From: Bacteroidales bacterium | GTDB lineage: Bacteria; Bacteroidota; Bacteroidia; Bacteroidales; JAAYJT01 | Direction of reading: 5' to 3' | Assembly (NCBI GenBank): GCA_014860575.1 | Contig: JACZJK010000040.1 | Location: 1 to 34,081, forward strand | DNA: 34,081 nt | Part shown: positions 1-8,342 of the stretch, piece after piece | Numbering within the stretch: position 1 is the first letter of the stretch | Layout: every line of letters begins with the position of its first letter | The notes under the pieces: model-generated | What the model was told of the DNA's origin: nothing | Seen by the model: the letters and a program-made list of their open reading frames with translations, nothing else | Databases searched by the model: none | Translations under genes and position numbers: made by a program

Positions 1-2051
1 CTGCAATTCACATAAATCAGCTCGTCCTGCAAAACGATAGCGAGAAAATCATGATACATGGCAAAGTTTCCAACGATCCTGTCGAGAAACTTTCTATAGA
101 TTTTGAACAATGGAATCTTGCCAATCTTGATGTTCTGCTTAAAAACACCGACTTTGACATCAGTGGTTTGATCAACGGCAATGTTGATTTGATGGAATTG
201 TATGAGAACCCAAACATGCTTGCTGATCTTATCATTGATGATTTTCATTTGAACCATGAGCGGCTTGGTGATCTTCATCTCAACACCTCATGGGATCCAG
301 CCACAAAATCGGTATGGGTTGACTCTCAAATAAAGTATACCGGCAATGTTGGAACGATCATTCCATTCAGATTACAGGGCTTTTATTACCCCGAGAGTGA
401 AACAGAGAATCTGGATCTTGAGCTGCAATTGTTTAATCTTAAGCTTGAGATTGTGGAACCTTTCCTGGATGGTATTCTTTCAGATATCAGGGGATTGGCC
501 AGCGGCAATGTGTTGATCAAAGGTCTTTTGAAAACTCCGGATGTTAGTGGTAGTGTTTCTTTAATGCGTACCGAGTTCAAGGTTGATTTTTCCAATGTCT
601 ATTATTCCATTGCCGATGTTATCACTATCGAAAAAGACAAGATTTGGGCAGATAATGTCAACATCTTCGATCAATACGGGAATTCAGGAACAGCCAAACT
701 GCTATTCACACATAGCAACTTATCCGACTGGCGGATGGATCTTCAGGTACAGGCCAATAATCTTGCCGGCTTGCAAACTTCGGTTTCGGACAATAGCATG
801 TTTTACGGTGATGCTTTTGCATCAGGTACATTTACAATGGCAGGGCCATTTAATGATCTTAAAACCGATGTCAGGGTGCGTACAGGGCCCGAAACTTATA
901 TTGCCATCCCCATCAGCTTCGCCGTGGATGTTGCTGAAAACGACTTCATAGTTTTTACAAATCCAGATACCGATACTGTGGATATTGTCATAGAAGAAAG
1001 AGCACCTTCTTCTTTCTCGCTTGGCATGGACGTAGAAATCACACGTGATGCTGAAATTCAGATTTTCCTGCCTTACCAGATGGGGAATATCCGCAGCACG
1101 GGTAGCGGTAACATGCAAATGTTCTATAACACTGCCGGCGACTTCACTATGTATGGCGATTACTTGACGAATCAGGGAACATTTCTGTTCACCCTTCAAA
1201 AAATGATCAACCGCACTTTTTCACTTTTGCCGGGCGGGATCATCCGCTGGAGTGGCGATCCTTACAATGCAGACATCAATATACAGGCAGTTTATCGCAC
1301 ACGGGTGACGCTTAACAGCCTGCCGAACATCAGCCAGGAAGGGCGTTTTCCGGTTGACTGCATAATAACATTAAAGAATAATTTGATGAACCCGGAAATT
1401 TCATTTGGTATTCGCTTGCCCAGTGTGGATGAAGAAATTCAACGCCAGGTCTTTAGCGCTATTGATACTACCAATGAAGTGGTCATGAACAGGCAAATGA
1501 TCTCACTCCTGGTTCTGAACAGTTTTAACTTTAGCACCGATCAAACCAACCTGGCTTCCACGCTAGGCAGTTCTTCTTTCGAATTACTTTCAAATCAGCT
1601 CAACAGTTGGCTCTCTCAGATCAGCAAAGACTTTGATATAGGCGTAAATTATCGCCCCGGCGATCAGCTCTCATCCGAGGAACTGGAACTTGCCCTTTCA
1701 ACACAGTTATTTGACGATAGGGTTTCTATTGATGGAAATCTTGGTATGATGGGCGATCAGCAATCACAGCAAAATGCCAGCAACATCATTGGAGATATCA
1801 ATGTGGAAGTGAAAATCACACGAGATGGAAGGTTCAGGGTCAGGGCTTTCAATAAATATAACGATATGGAAATTACAAGACGCGATGCACCCTATACGCA
1901 GGGTGTCGGCGCTTTTTACCGACGCGAATTCGATCGTTTTATAGATCTGTTTACACCCCGTAAAAAGATTCTCATTGACAAAGATTCTCCTGCTGCCCGC
2001 AATGGAGCCTATCTACCACAAACGCCGGCAAATAATTCTTCTGTTGATTAA
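1..2051 (+). CDS. TamB-like translocation/assembly protein (5' partial)
   Basis: The reading frame is open from base 3 to the TAA at 2049-2051, so the gene starts upstream of the window and about 683 C-terminal residues are visible. The ATG at 51 is internal. The protein is rich in short alternating beta-strand segments, and its C-terminal ~350 residues look like the DUF490/TamB domain, ending with the GVGAFYRREFD-type strand region and a short polar tail. TamB-like proteins span the periplasm and take part in moving lipid or outer-membrane proteins between the two membranes. The partner BamA/TamA-like gene is not visible here. The next gene follows 50 bp later on the same strand. Family assignment is by overall pattern and C-terminal signature; the exact cargo is unknown. 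Confidence 0.82.
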   Translation, partial: AIHINQLVLQNDSEKIMIHGKVSNDPVEKLSIDFEQWNLANLDVLLKNTDFDISGLINGNVDLMELYENPNMLADLIIDDFHLNHERLGDLHLNTSWDPATKSVWVDSQIKYTGNVGTIIPFRLQGFYYPESETENLDLELQLFNLKLEIVEPFLDGILSDIRGLASGNVLIKGLLKTPDVSGSVSLMRTEFKVDFSNVYYSIADVITIEKDKIWADNVNIFDQYGNSGTAKLLFTHSNLSDWRMDLQVQANNLAGLQTSVSDNSMFYGDAFASGTFTMAGPFNDLKTDVRVRTGPETYIAIPISFAVDVAENDFIVFTNPDTDTVDIVIEERAPSSFSLGMDVEITRDAEIQIFLPYQMGNIRSTGSGNMQMFYNTAGDFTMYGDYLTNQGTFLFTLQKMINRTFSLLPGGIIRWSGDPYNADINIQAVYRTRVTLNSLPNISQEGRFPVDCIITLKNNLMNPEISFGIRLPSVDEEIQRQVFSAIDTTNEVVMNRQMISLLVLNSFNFSTDQTNLASTLGSSSFELLSNQLNSWLSQISKDFDIGVNYRPGDQLSSEELELALSTQLFDDRVSIDGNLGMMGDQQSQQNASNIIGDINVEVKITRDGRFRVRAFNKYNDMEITRRDAPYTQGVGAFYRREFDRFIDLFTPRKKILIDKDSPAARNGAYLPQTPANNSSVD

Positions 2052-2101
2052 TCATAGCCGAACGTATAATTGTTATTTTTACCAGACCAATACCTACCTC
2101 A

Positions 2102-3169
2102 ATGAAAAAAATTCTACCAGTTTTTGCCTTTGCAGCTTTACTTAGTATGTCGCTAAAGGCACAGGTTACCATCACCAGGAATGATATGCCAGATACCGGA
2201 GATACAATTCGTACTAGCTTTACAGCAGCTATCGGGGCTATTAATTACGAACAGGCAGGGGCAAACATTTCCTGGGATTTCAGCGATTTGTTGCCCGGCC
2301 TTCAAACCGTGGACACTTTCGTCAGTATCAACACCTTACCGTTTACATATCAAATAGTGTTTAATCCACTAGTTGCCTCAATAGCCTCCCCGGTTTCTGG
2401 TTTTGACCTCGTACCTGGAGTTGATCTTACTGATGTTTACCAGTTCTTCCGTGAAACAAATGATTTCTTTGGCAATGCCGGGGTTGCGTTTACCTTTAGT
2501 GGAATCCCACTACCACTTAAGTACGATAACCCGGATGTATACTTCAACTTCCCGGTAACATACCTGAGTGCTGACAGTTCTGAATCTTCATTTAACCTGT
2601 CATTGCCTGATATTGGTTATCTTGAAACTACCCGCAAACGGGTAAATCATGTTGATGCCTGGGGAACCGTGACAACGCCTTATGGAGAATTCCAGGCAAT
2701 CAGGGTAAAATCGTTCCTTACCACTTACGATAGTATTTATATTGATTCAATTTCCTTCGGGCAGGGTTTAAACCGTTCATTTATTGAATACAAATGGCTG
2801 GCCAATAATATGGGAATCCCTGTTATGCAAATTGATGAAGAAGGGCCGCTGCTTACCGCCCGTTATATTGACTCAGTGCGGCTCATTACCAGTGTTGAGA
2901 ATCTGGTGTTTCAGGTAAATGTAGCGCGCATTTTTCCGAACCCAACACATGATTACTTTTATGCTGAGTTATCACTGGTTCACAGTGGCATGACCAGTAT
3001 TGAGGTGTATGATCTGGCGGGAAGACTGCAAGGCAAGCCGTATCAGGAATTTCTCAATGCCGGAAAAAATATCCGGAAAATTTCAGTAAACCATTTGCCA
3101 CCCGGCGTATATTTTGTCAGAACCAGTAACCCAACCCAAACAAGCATCCGTAAATTGCTTGTCAACTGA
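2102..3169 (+). CDS. Secreted protein with T9SS type A C-terminal sorting domain
   Basis: This is a 355-residue protein. Residues 1-20 form a signal peptide (Lys-Lys, hydrophobic core, cleavage near KA-Q). The middle is a beta-rich region I do not recognise. The last ~80 residues form a type IX secretion sorting domain: a FPNPTHDYF segment near residue 278, then SIEVYDLAGR, then LPPGVYFVRT, ending in IRKLLVN. Such domains carry proteins across the outer membrane through the T9SS and are then removed, often with attachment to the cell surface. The ATG at 2102 places the signal peptide exactly at the N-terminus. The gene lies 50 bp after the TamB-like gene and one base before the helicase start, so co-transcription is likely. 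The function of the passenger region is unknown. Confidence 0.85.
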   Translation: MKKILPVFAFAALLSMSLKAQVTITRNDMPDTGDTIRTSFTAAIGAINYEQAGANISWDFSDLLPGLQTVDTFVSINTLPFTYQIVFNPLVASIASPVSGFDLVPGVDLTDVYQFFRETNDFFGNAGVAFTFSGIPLPLKYDNPDVYFNFPVTYLSADSSESSFNLSLPDIGYLETTRKRVNHVDAWGTVTTPYGEFQAIRVKSFLTTYDSIYIDSISFGQGLNRSFIEYKWLANNMGIPVMQIDEEGPLLTARYIDSVRLITSVENLVFQVNVARIFPNPTHDYFYAELSLVHSGMTSIEVYDLAGRLQGKPYQEFLNAGKNIRKISVNHLPPGVYFVRTSNPTQTSIRKLLVN

Positions 3170-3170
3170 G

Positions 3171-6100
3171 ATGGCCCAGAGAAAATTCCAGGTTTATAAA
3201 TCATCTGCAGGTTCAGGAAAAACCTTCACACTTGTGAGGGAGTTTCTTCAATTGGTGATTGTTAATCCGAACCATTACCGGAACATCCTAGCCATAACCT
3301 TTACCAATAAGGCGGCGAACGAAATGAAAAGCCGCATTGTGAACAGTCTCGTTGGTCTCGCCAAACCTCCCGGAGAGTGGACAGAAGCCGCGAAAACAAT
3401 GGTCGCTAAGATTATGGCTGAAACCGGGTTCACAGAAGAAATTATACACCAGCGGGCTGTGTTGGTCATCAGCAATATCCTGCACAACTATTCTGATTTA
3501 TCTGCTGCCACCATTGACAGTTTCATGCAGCGGGTGATCCGAACATTCTCCCTCGATCTCAGTTTGCCAATGAATTACGAAGTTGAACTGGACGTTGAAC
3601 AGCTTCGCATGCGTGCCGTTGACCGTTTGATTGATCAGTCAGGATCAGATAAAGAGTTAACGGATTTGCTGGTTCGCTACCTGGAAACAAAAACCGAAGA
3701 CGATAAAAGCTGGCGTATTGAAAATGACCTGAATGAAGCCGCTGAAGCATTGTTCCGGGAAGATGGCATGCAACAACGCGATGCGCTGAAAGCAATGGAT
3801 TACAACGATTACCAGGTTTATTATAATAGGATTAACCACTGGTTAAAAGAGCTTGAAACCAAGGTGGGCAAAATTGGGGTCGAAGCGCTGGAATTGATAA
3901 ATAATCAGGGAATTGGCATTGAAGATTTCGCTTATGGTAAAAACGGGCCGCCATCTTATTTCCTGAAAATGGCCAACAAACAGGTCTCAGACCTGGCTCA
4001 ACCAAGTTCGCGAATACTTGCTGCAGTGAATGATGGAGCCTGGACTTCTAAAAAACAACAACCGGACATTAAGCAAAAAATAGAGGAAGTTGCACCCCGG
4101 CTGATTGATTTTTATCAGCAATCGAGAGAGTTGATTGATAGTTCGGTGCAGCGCTACACGACTTTGAAATTGTTGCTCAGGCATCTTTATCCGATGGCTG
4201 TGTTGGGAAGTATTGAAAGCATCCTGGAAGAAATCAGGAACGAAGACAGGATTTTGCCGATAAGCGAGTTCAACCGTATTATTGCCGCTGTTACACAAAC
4301 CGAAACCATTCCTTATATATATGAGCGCCTCGGTGAGAAATACCATCACCTTATGATAGATGAGTTCCAGGATACTTCGGTGTTGCAATGGCAAAATCTC
4401 TTGCCACTTGTTGAAAATGCGCTTTCAGAGGATTATTTGAACCTCGTGGTTGGTGATGCCAAGCAAGCCATTTACCGTTGGCGTGGTGGAGAGGTAGATC
4501 AATTTATTGCTTTGCCGAAACTGCCCCCAAACCAATCAATAATCAATGCATTGCGCGAGCAGACTCTTGTAAACAATTACGAAAATCAAGTACTGCCTGT
4601 AAACTGGCGTTCGCACAAGGCCATTGTTGAATTTAACAATCAATTTTTTCAGCATCTTGCCAACCGGCTCGCTCCCCAATACAAATCCGTGTATGATTCG
4701 CTCAATCAGCAGTATAATCCGTTAAAATCCGGTGGTTTTGTGCAGGTTGATTTTTTCTACCCTAAAGAGGATTGCGAACAATTGATGCTTGATCGTTTAC
4801 CAGGCTTAATTGCTGAACTAACCGAGGACAATTTCAGCCTTCGCGATATTACAATTTTATGCCGCACCAATAAGCAAGGCTCCACGGTGGCCAATCATTT
4901 ACTTTTGAATGGGATCAAGGTTATTTCATCTGAATCTTTGCTGCTTGGTTTTGCTGAAAACGTCCGGTTGGTGGTTTGCATGCTCCGCATCATAGCCAAT
5001 GCCAGCGATCAGCTTGCTTACCCCGAAGCGCTTGCAATCCTTAGCCAGAAAAACGTTTTTGATGGTTCGACCCTGAATGATTTGATTCCGCAGGTTCATC
5101 TTGCTGAAACCGAAGGAAAGCGAACCAAATCGTTCAGCCTTCATGCTTTCGAATCATTATTGCAACAAGGTGGGATTCATTTTTCCCGGAAATTCTTAAT
5201 GCACCTTCCGCTTTACGATCTGGCTGAAGAACTGATCCGTGTACTCAAACTTTCGGCTCAGGACGATATTTACCTGCAATTTTTCCTGAATGGTTTGCAC
5301 ACAGCGGTTTCGAAAAAATCTATAGCTATCAACGAATTACAAAACTGGTGGGATGAAAAAGGCAAAAGTATTTCTGTGATTTTTCCTGAAAGCCTTGATG
5401 CCGTAAAAGTGATGACGATCCATAAGGCAAAGGGTTTGGAATTTCCGGTTGTTATTTTCCCTTTTGCAACTGCTTTGCAAAGGTTCACAGTTGACAATGT
5501 TTGGGTTGATCTGAATGATCCTATACTTGAAAAGCTGCAAACTGCAAGGTTGCCGGTCAAAAGCCTGGGTGGCACTTTGTTCGAAAATATCAAAGACGAA
5601 GAAAACGACAAATCACTTCTTGATCTTGTGAACCTGATTTACGTAGTATTCACAAGAGCCGAAGAACGCCTGTATATCATGACCACTTTGGTTGACGATA
5701 AAAAAACAGAAACCAATTGCCTGCCAGTTTTCCTGTTTGATTTCATCCATAGTTTCGATCCGCAATTTGATTTTTCAAAAGGTGAACCCTGGAAGTACTC
5801 ACAAAAACTTGAACGAAAGTATATTCCGAAACACAAAGACGAAGAAAATCTGTTTTTTCAGATCACGGGTAAACAACCTTTAAAACACTGGCAACAGAAA
5901 TTGATAACAAGCAGCAGAGATCGAAGCCAGTGGCTTGATGACGAAACTGAAGTGGCCATCAGCTTTGGAACCCATGTGCACGAATTGCTGGCCGCGGTTC
6001 GCAAGAAAGAAGATTTGGATCAGGTACTTGGGAATTTTGTTTTAAATGGCAAAATTCCTTCTGCGGATCATGAAAGGGTTCGGAAAACAATGACAGAAAT

Positions 6101-6383
6101 CATAAATCACCCTAAGCTTGAAAAATTCTTTTCCGGAAGCAGCAAGGTATTGTCCGAACCTGAAATCCTTTTGCCTGGCGGGGAAATTTTCCGGCCTGAT
6201 CGTGTTTTCATTGACGATCAACTGGTACATGTAATTGAGTTTAAAACAGGGCTGCCCCGGACAATCCATAAAGCACAGCTCCAACAGTATATGGAGTTAA
6301 TTAAAGGCATTTATGATCAGGTTGTTGTAAAAGGATTATTGGTTTATGCGGGTGAAGCTGATTGCACTGTGGAAGAGATTTAG
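3171..6383 (+). CDS. UvrD/AddA-like helicase-nuclease
   Basis: This is a superfamily 1 helicase of 1070 residues. It has Walker A SSAGSGKT at residues 11-18, DEFQDT at 397-402, a UvrD-type motif V (MTIHKAKGLEFPVVIF) and motif VI FTRAEERLY near 826. The C-terminal ~120 residues look like a PD-(D/E)XK nuclease: RPD with Asp1010, then VIEFKTG with Glu1023 and Lys1025. This architecture matches AddA/RecB-type enzymes that process double-strand DNA breaks for recombination. I chose ATG 3171 because it puts Walker A at the usual distance from the N-terminus and lies one base after the preceding stop. A longer frame from 3114 would overlap the sorting domain upstream. No AddB/RecC-like partner is in the window. 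The next gene converges. Confidence 0.88.
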   Translation: MAQRKFQVYKSSAGSGKTFTLVREFLQLVIVNPNHYRNILAITFTNKAANEMKSRIVNSLVGLAKPPGEWTEAAKTMVAKIMAETGFTEEIIHQRAVLVISNILHNYSDLSAATIDSFMQRVIRTFSLDLSLPMNYEVELDVEQLRMRAVDRLIDQSGSDKELTDLLVRYLETKTEDDKSWRIENDLNEAAEALFREDGMQQRDALKAMDYNDYQVYYNRINHWLKELETKVGKIGVEALELINNQGIGIEDFAYGKNGPPSYFLKMANKQVSDLAQPSSRILAAVNDGAWTSKKQQPDIKQKIEEVAPRLIDFYQQSRELIDSSVQRYTTLKLLLRHLYPMAVLGSIESILEEIRNEDRILPISEFNRIIAAVTQTETIPYIYERLGEKYHHLMIDEFQDTSVLQWQNLLPLVENALSEDYLNLVVGDAKQAIYRWRGGEVDQFIALPKLPPNQSIINALREQTLVNNYENQVLPVNWRSHKAIVEFNNQFFQHLANRLAPQYKSVYDSLNQQYNPLKSGGFVQVDFFYPKEDCEQLMLDRLPGLIAELTEDNFSLRDITILCRTNKQGSTVANHLLLNGIKVISSESLLLGFAENVRLVVCMLRIIANASDQLAYPEALAILSQKNVFDGSTLNDLIPQVHLAETEGKRTKSFSLHAFESLLQQGGIHFSRKFLMHLPLYDLAEELIRVLKLSAQDDIYLQFFLNGLHTAVSKKSIAINELQNWWDEKGKSISVIFPESLDAVKVMTIHKAKGLEFPVVIFPFATALQRFTVDNVWVDLNDPILEKLQTARLPVKSLGGTLFENIKDEENDKSLLDLVNLIYVVFTRAEERLYIMTTLVDDKKTETNCLPVFLFDFIHSFDPQFDFSKGEPWKYSQKLERKYIPKHKDEENLFFQITGKQPLKHWQQKLITSSRDRSQWLDDETEVAISFGTHVHELLAAVRKKEDLDQVLGNFVLNGKIPSADHERVRKTMTEIINHPKLEKFFSGSSKVLSEPEILLPGGEIFRPDRVFIDDQLVHVIEFKTGLPRTIHKAQLQQYMELIKGIYDQVVVKGLLVYAGEADCTVEEI

Positions 6384-6423
6384 TCAGGGATTTTAGCATT
6401 TCATGTTGCAGCCCGATCTTCCG

Positions 6424-7671
6424 TTAAGCCTGCAATCGCCCTGGCTTTTCAACCATTTTAATATCCAATGCATTTCGCAGGCTGTTGCCAATAATCATAA
6501 AACTTAACACCATAACCATGATGGCGAGACCTGGAAGAATAGCCAGATATGCTTTATCGAGAATAATATACGCATAGTTTTCCTTGATCATCGTTCCCCA
6601 CGACGGCATGGGAGGTTGTACGCCAATGCCCAGAAAACTCAGCCCGGCTTCAATCAAAATTGCAGATGCGAAGTTAGCTGCAGAAATTACAATCACCGGA
6701 CCAAGGACATTGGGCAGGATATGTTTTGTGATGATGCGCCAATGTCTGAACCCAAGCGCCCTGGCCGCTTCAACATATTCCTTTTCGCGGATTGAAAGAA
6801 CCTGACCTCTTACGATCCTTGCTACTTCAACCCACATGGTTAATCCTACCGCAACAAATACCTGCCAAAACCCTTTACCCAACGCAAAAGTGATGGCAAT
6901 AACCAGCAGCAGTGTGGGAATAGACCAAACTACATTGATCAGCCAAACGACAAAAGTGTCAATCCAGCCTTTGAAATAACCACCAATGGCTCCAATAAAA
7001 ATTCCGATCACCAACGAAATGATGACCGAAATAAAACCCACTGAAAGGCTTACTCGCGTTCCAATCATTAACTGGCTGATCATATCGCGGCCATAGCGGT
7101 CGGAACCCAACAGAAATATGTGTTTTACAAGGTGTCTATCCCGTACAAGATTTTGCAAATCAAGGATTTTATAAGTTTGTTGCTGGCCAGCGGCATCAAC
7201 AAACCGGATCGAATCATTGGAGATTTCTCCGTTTACAAAATCAGGTGGAAGGGCAAAGGCAACATCGGCGAGATGAAATTGATATTCCCTGGGAACCTCA
7301 GTAGGGAAGGGGTCAAATTCCGTAATTATGATTTTATCGTTATCGAAATAATAGTCGTTGAACGGGATCAAAGAATAATCACTTCTTTTTCCGTAAAGCA
7401 TTGTTTTGAACCAGTGCTGACGTTCCGGAACATCGTTGCGTTTTAGCTTCAGCATATTTACCCTGAACCCTGGTGGCTGGGCTGATATTTCGATGTACTG
7501 GTTATTGGCAAATGGCGAACCGTCGGGTGTGATCAAATAACCAAGCACTGCAATCAACACTGCAAGCAAAATGCAACACGTGGCTGCAAAGGTGAGCCTG
7601 TTGTGGAACAGGAACTTCCAGCTTAAGCGCTGGGGCGACTGCGACGAAGCAAAGGCTTTTTTTCGGAACAT
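6424..7671 (-). CDS. OppC/DppC-type ABC transporter permease
   Basis: This is an inner-membrane permease of a dipeptide/oligopeptide-type ABC importer, 415 residues. One N-terminal membrane helix (about residues 23-45) is followed by a long extracytoplasmic insertion of roughly 130-150 residues. The conserved BPD_transp_1 core comes next, with five hydrophobic segments and the EAA loop (EYVEAARALGFRHWRIITKHILPN) that contacts the ATPase. The ATG at 7671 is preferred over a TTG at 7698 because the TTG lies inside a TAnnTTTG box (7696-7703). The gene stands alone: no OppA, B, D or F neighbours are visible. It converges on the helicase gene with a 40-bp gap and no clear terminator. The substrate cannot be told from sequence. 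Confidence 0.87.
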   Translation of the reverse strand: MFRKKAFASSQSPQRLSWKFLFHNRLTFAATCCILLAVLIAVLGYLITPDGSPFANNQYIEISAQPPGFRVNMLKLKRNDVPERQHWFKTMLYGKRSDYSLIPFNDYYFDNDKIIITEFDPFPTEVPREYQFHLADVAFALPPDFVNGEISNDSIRFVDAAGQQQTYKILDLQNLVRDRHLVKHIFLLGSDRYGRDMISQLMIGTRVSLSVGFISVIISLVIGIFIGAIGGYFKGWIDTFVVWLINVVWSIPTLLLVIAITFALGKGFWQVFVAVGLTMWVEVARIVRGQVLSIREKEYVEAARALGFRHWRIITKHILPNVLGPVIVISAANFASAILIEAGLSFLGIGVQPPMPSWGTMIKENYAYIILDKAYLAILPGLAIMVMVLSFMIIGNSLRNALDIKMVEKPGRLQA

Positions 7672-7695
7672 CCGGATGGCTTGGCTTAAGAAAGG

Positions 7696-7703
7696 CAAAA
7701 CTA
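7696..7703 (-). promoter_or_regulatory. -7 box for the OppC-type gene
   Basis: The minus strand reads TAGTTTTG, matching the Bacteroidota -7 consensus TAnnTTTG, 24 bases before the ATG at 7671. No good -33 TTG is seen at normal spacing. It overlaps the alternative TTG start, which argues for the ATG. Confidence 0.5.
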
Positions 7704-7764
7704 AGAATAATTGTGAATGGTTAAAAAATCTGCAATAAACCTTAGTGTGGAAAAGATTTTATAC

Positions 7765-7772
7765 TATTTTTG
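7765..7772 (+). promoter_or_regulatory. -7 box of tRNA-His promoter
   Basis: TATTTTTG fits TAnnTTTG and lies 13 nt before the G-1 of the tRNA. The -33 region (TTAGTG near 7742) is weak. Confidence 0.55.
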
Positions 7773-7785
7773 CACTCCTTAATAC

Positions 7786-7863
7786 GGTGGTTATAGCTCA
7801 GTTGGTTAGAGCACCAGATTGTGGTTCTGGGGGTCGTGGGTTCAAATCCCATTAGCCACCCCA
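7786..7863 (+). tRNA. tRNA-His (anticodon GUG)
   Basis: The acceptor stem GTGGTTA (7787-7793) pairs with TAGCCAC (7853-7859). The extra 5' G at 7786 pairs with C73 at 7860, the hallmark of tRNA-His. The D arm has GCTCAGTTGGTTAGAGC, the anticodon loop is ATTGTGGT with GTG, and the T arm contains GGTTCAAATCC. CCA is encoded at 7861-7863. A strong terminator follows, so this is a single-tRNA transcript. Confidence 0.97.
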
Positions 7864-7867
7864 CCTT

Positions 7868-7891
7868 ACCCCTGAAATATGGGGTTTTTTT
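7868..7891 (+). terminator. Rho-independent terminator after tRNA-His
   Basis: ACCCC and GGGGT form a 5-bp stem around an 8-nt loop and are followed by a T run to 7891, five bases after the tRNA CCA end. Confidence 0.8.
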
Positions 7892-8003
7892 GTGCCCGAA
7901 ATGTTTATTTGAATGATCTATTCAGTCAAAAATCCGAAATAATCCTCTCATAGATTGGCATTTCCTGATATGATCAGGCATAATTTAAAAACTTATTATT
8001 AAG

Positions 8004-8032
8004 TTGAAATTCAATATATTTCATTACATTTG
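8004..8032 (+). promoter_or_regulatory. Promoter of the small ORF at 8136
   Basis: TTG at 8004-8006 and TACATTTG at 8025-8032 are separated by 18 nt, a good match to the Bacteroidota -33/-7 pattern. Transcription should start near 8037-8040, giving a ~95-nt leader. An inverted repeat CCTGAT-ATG-ATCAGG sits upstream at 7964-7978. Confidence 0.6.
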
Positions 8033-8135
8033 CAGGAACGATAAATAATGATTATTACATCGCCACCAGGATAATTCACCCTCTTATCAAAATATTCCTG
8101 ATTGCGATATCTTTCCTGTAGCTAATTAAAAGAAC

Positions 8136-8321
8136 ATGAAACAAGAAAAAAACCAATGCAATGGCAGCATTAAAGGTAAAATCTCAATTTACCTTCCTGA
8201 TAAACGCATGTGGGTTTATGCCGATAGCCAAAAAGAGGCTGATGATTATGTTTTGCGACTCAGAGCAAAAGACACAGCCCTGCAGGCATCAAGGCAGGCA
8301 ATGAATAAGAAAACATCCTGA
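8136..8321 (+). CDS. Small basic protein of unknown function (61 aa)
   Basis: This ATG-started frame encodes 61 residues: a Lys-rich N-terminus, a beta-like ISIYLPDKRMWVYA segment, then a charged, probably helical C-terminal half rich in Lys, Arg and Ala. There is no signal peptide or membrane helix. I do not recognise a family. It is credible because a good promoter (8004-8032) lies upstream, it occupies a gap with no competing gene, and its composition is protein-like. The ~95-nt leader could hold regulation. It converges on the symporter gene with a 21-bp gap. It could still be a chance frame inside a non-coding RNA. Confidence 0.5.
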   Translation: MKQEKNQCNGSIKGKISIYLPDKRMWVYADSQKEADDYVLRLRAKDTALQASRQAMNKKTS

Positions 8322-8342
8322 GTGCTCAAAAACAGGCAGTTT

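Noticed and set aside
822-1199. 125-residue minus-strand frame inside the TamB-like gene
   Set aside because: Shadow of a well-supported coding frame with no recognisable domain.
3987-4394. 135-residue minus-strand frame inside the helicase gene
   Set aside because: Opposite strand of the conserved DEFQDT region; shadow frame.
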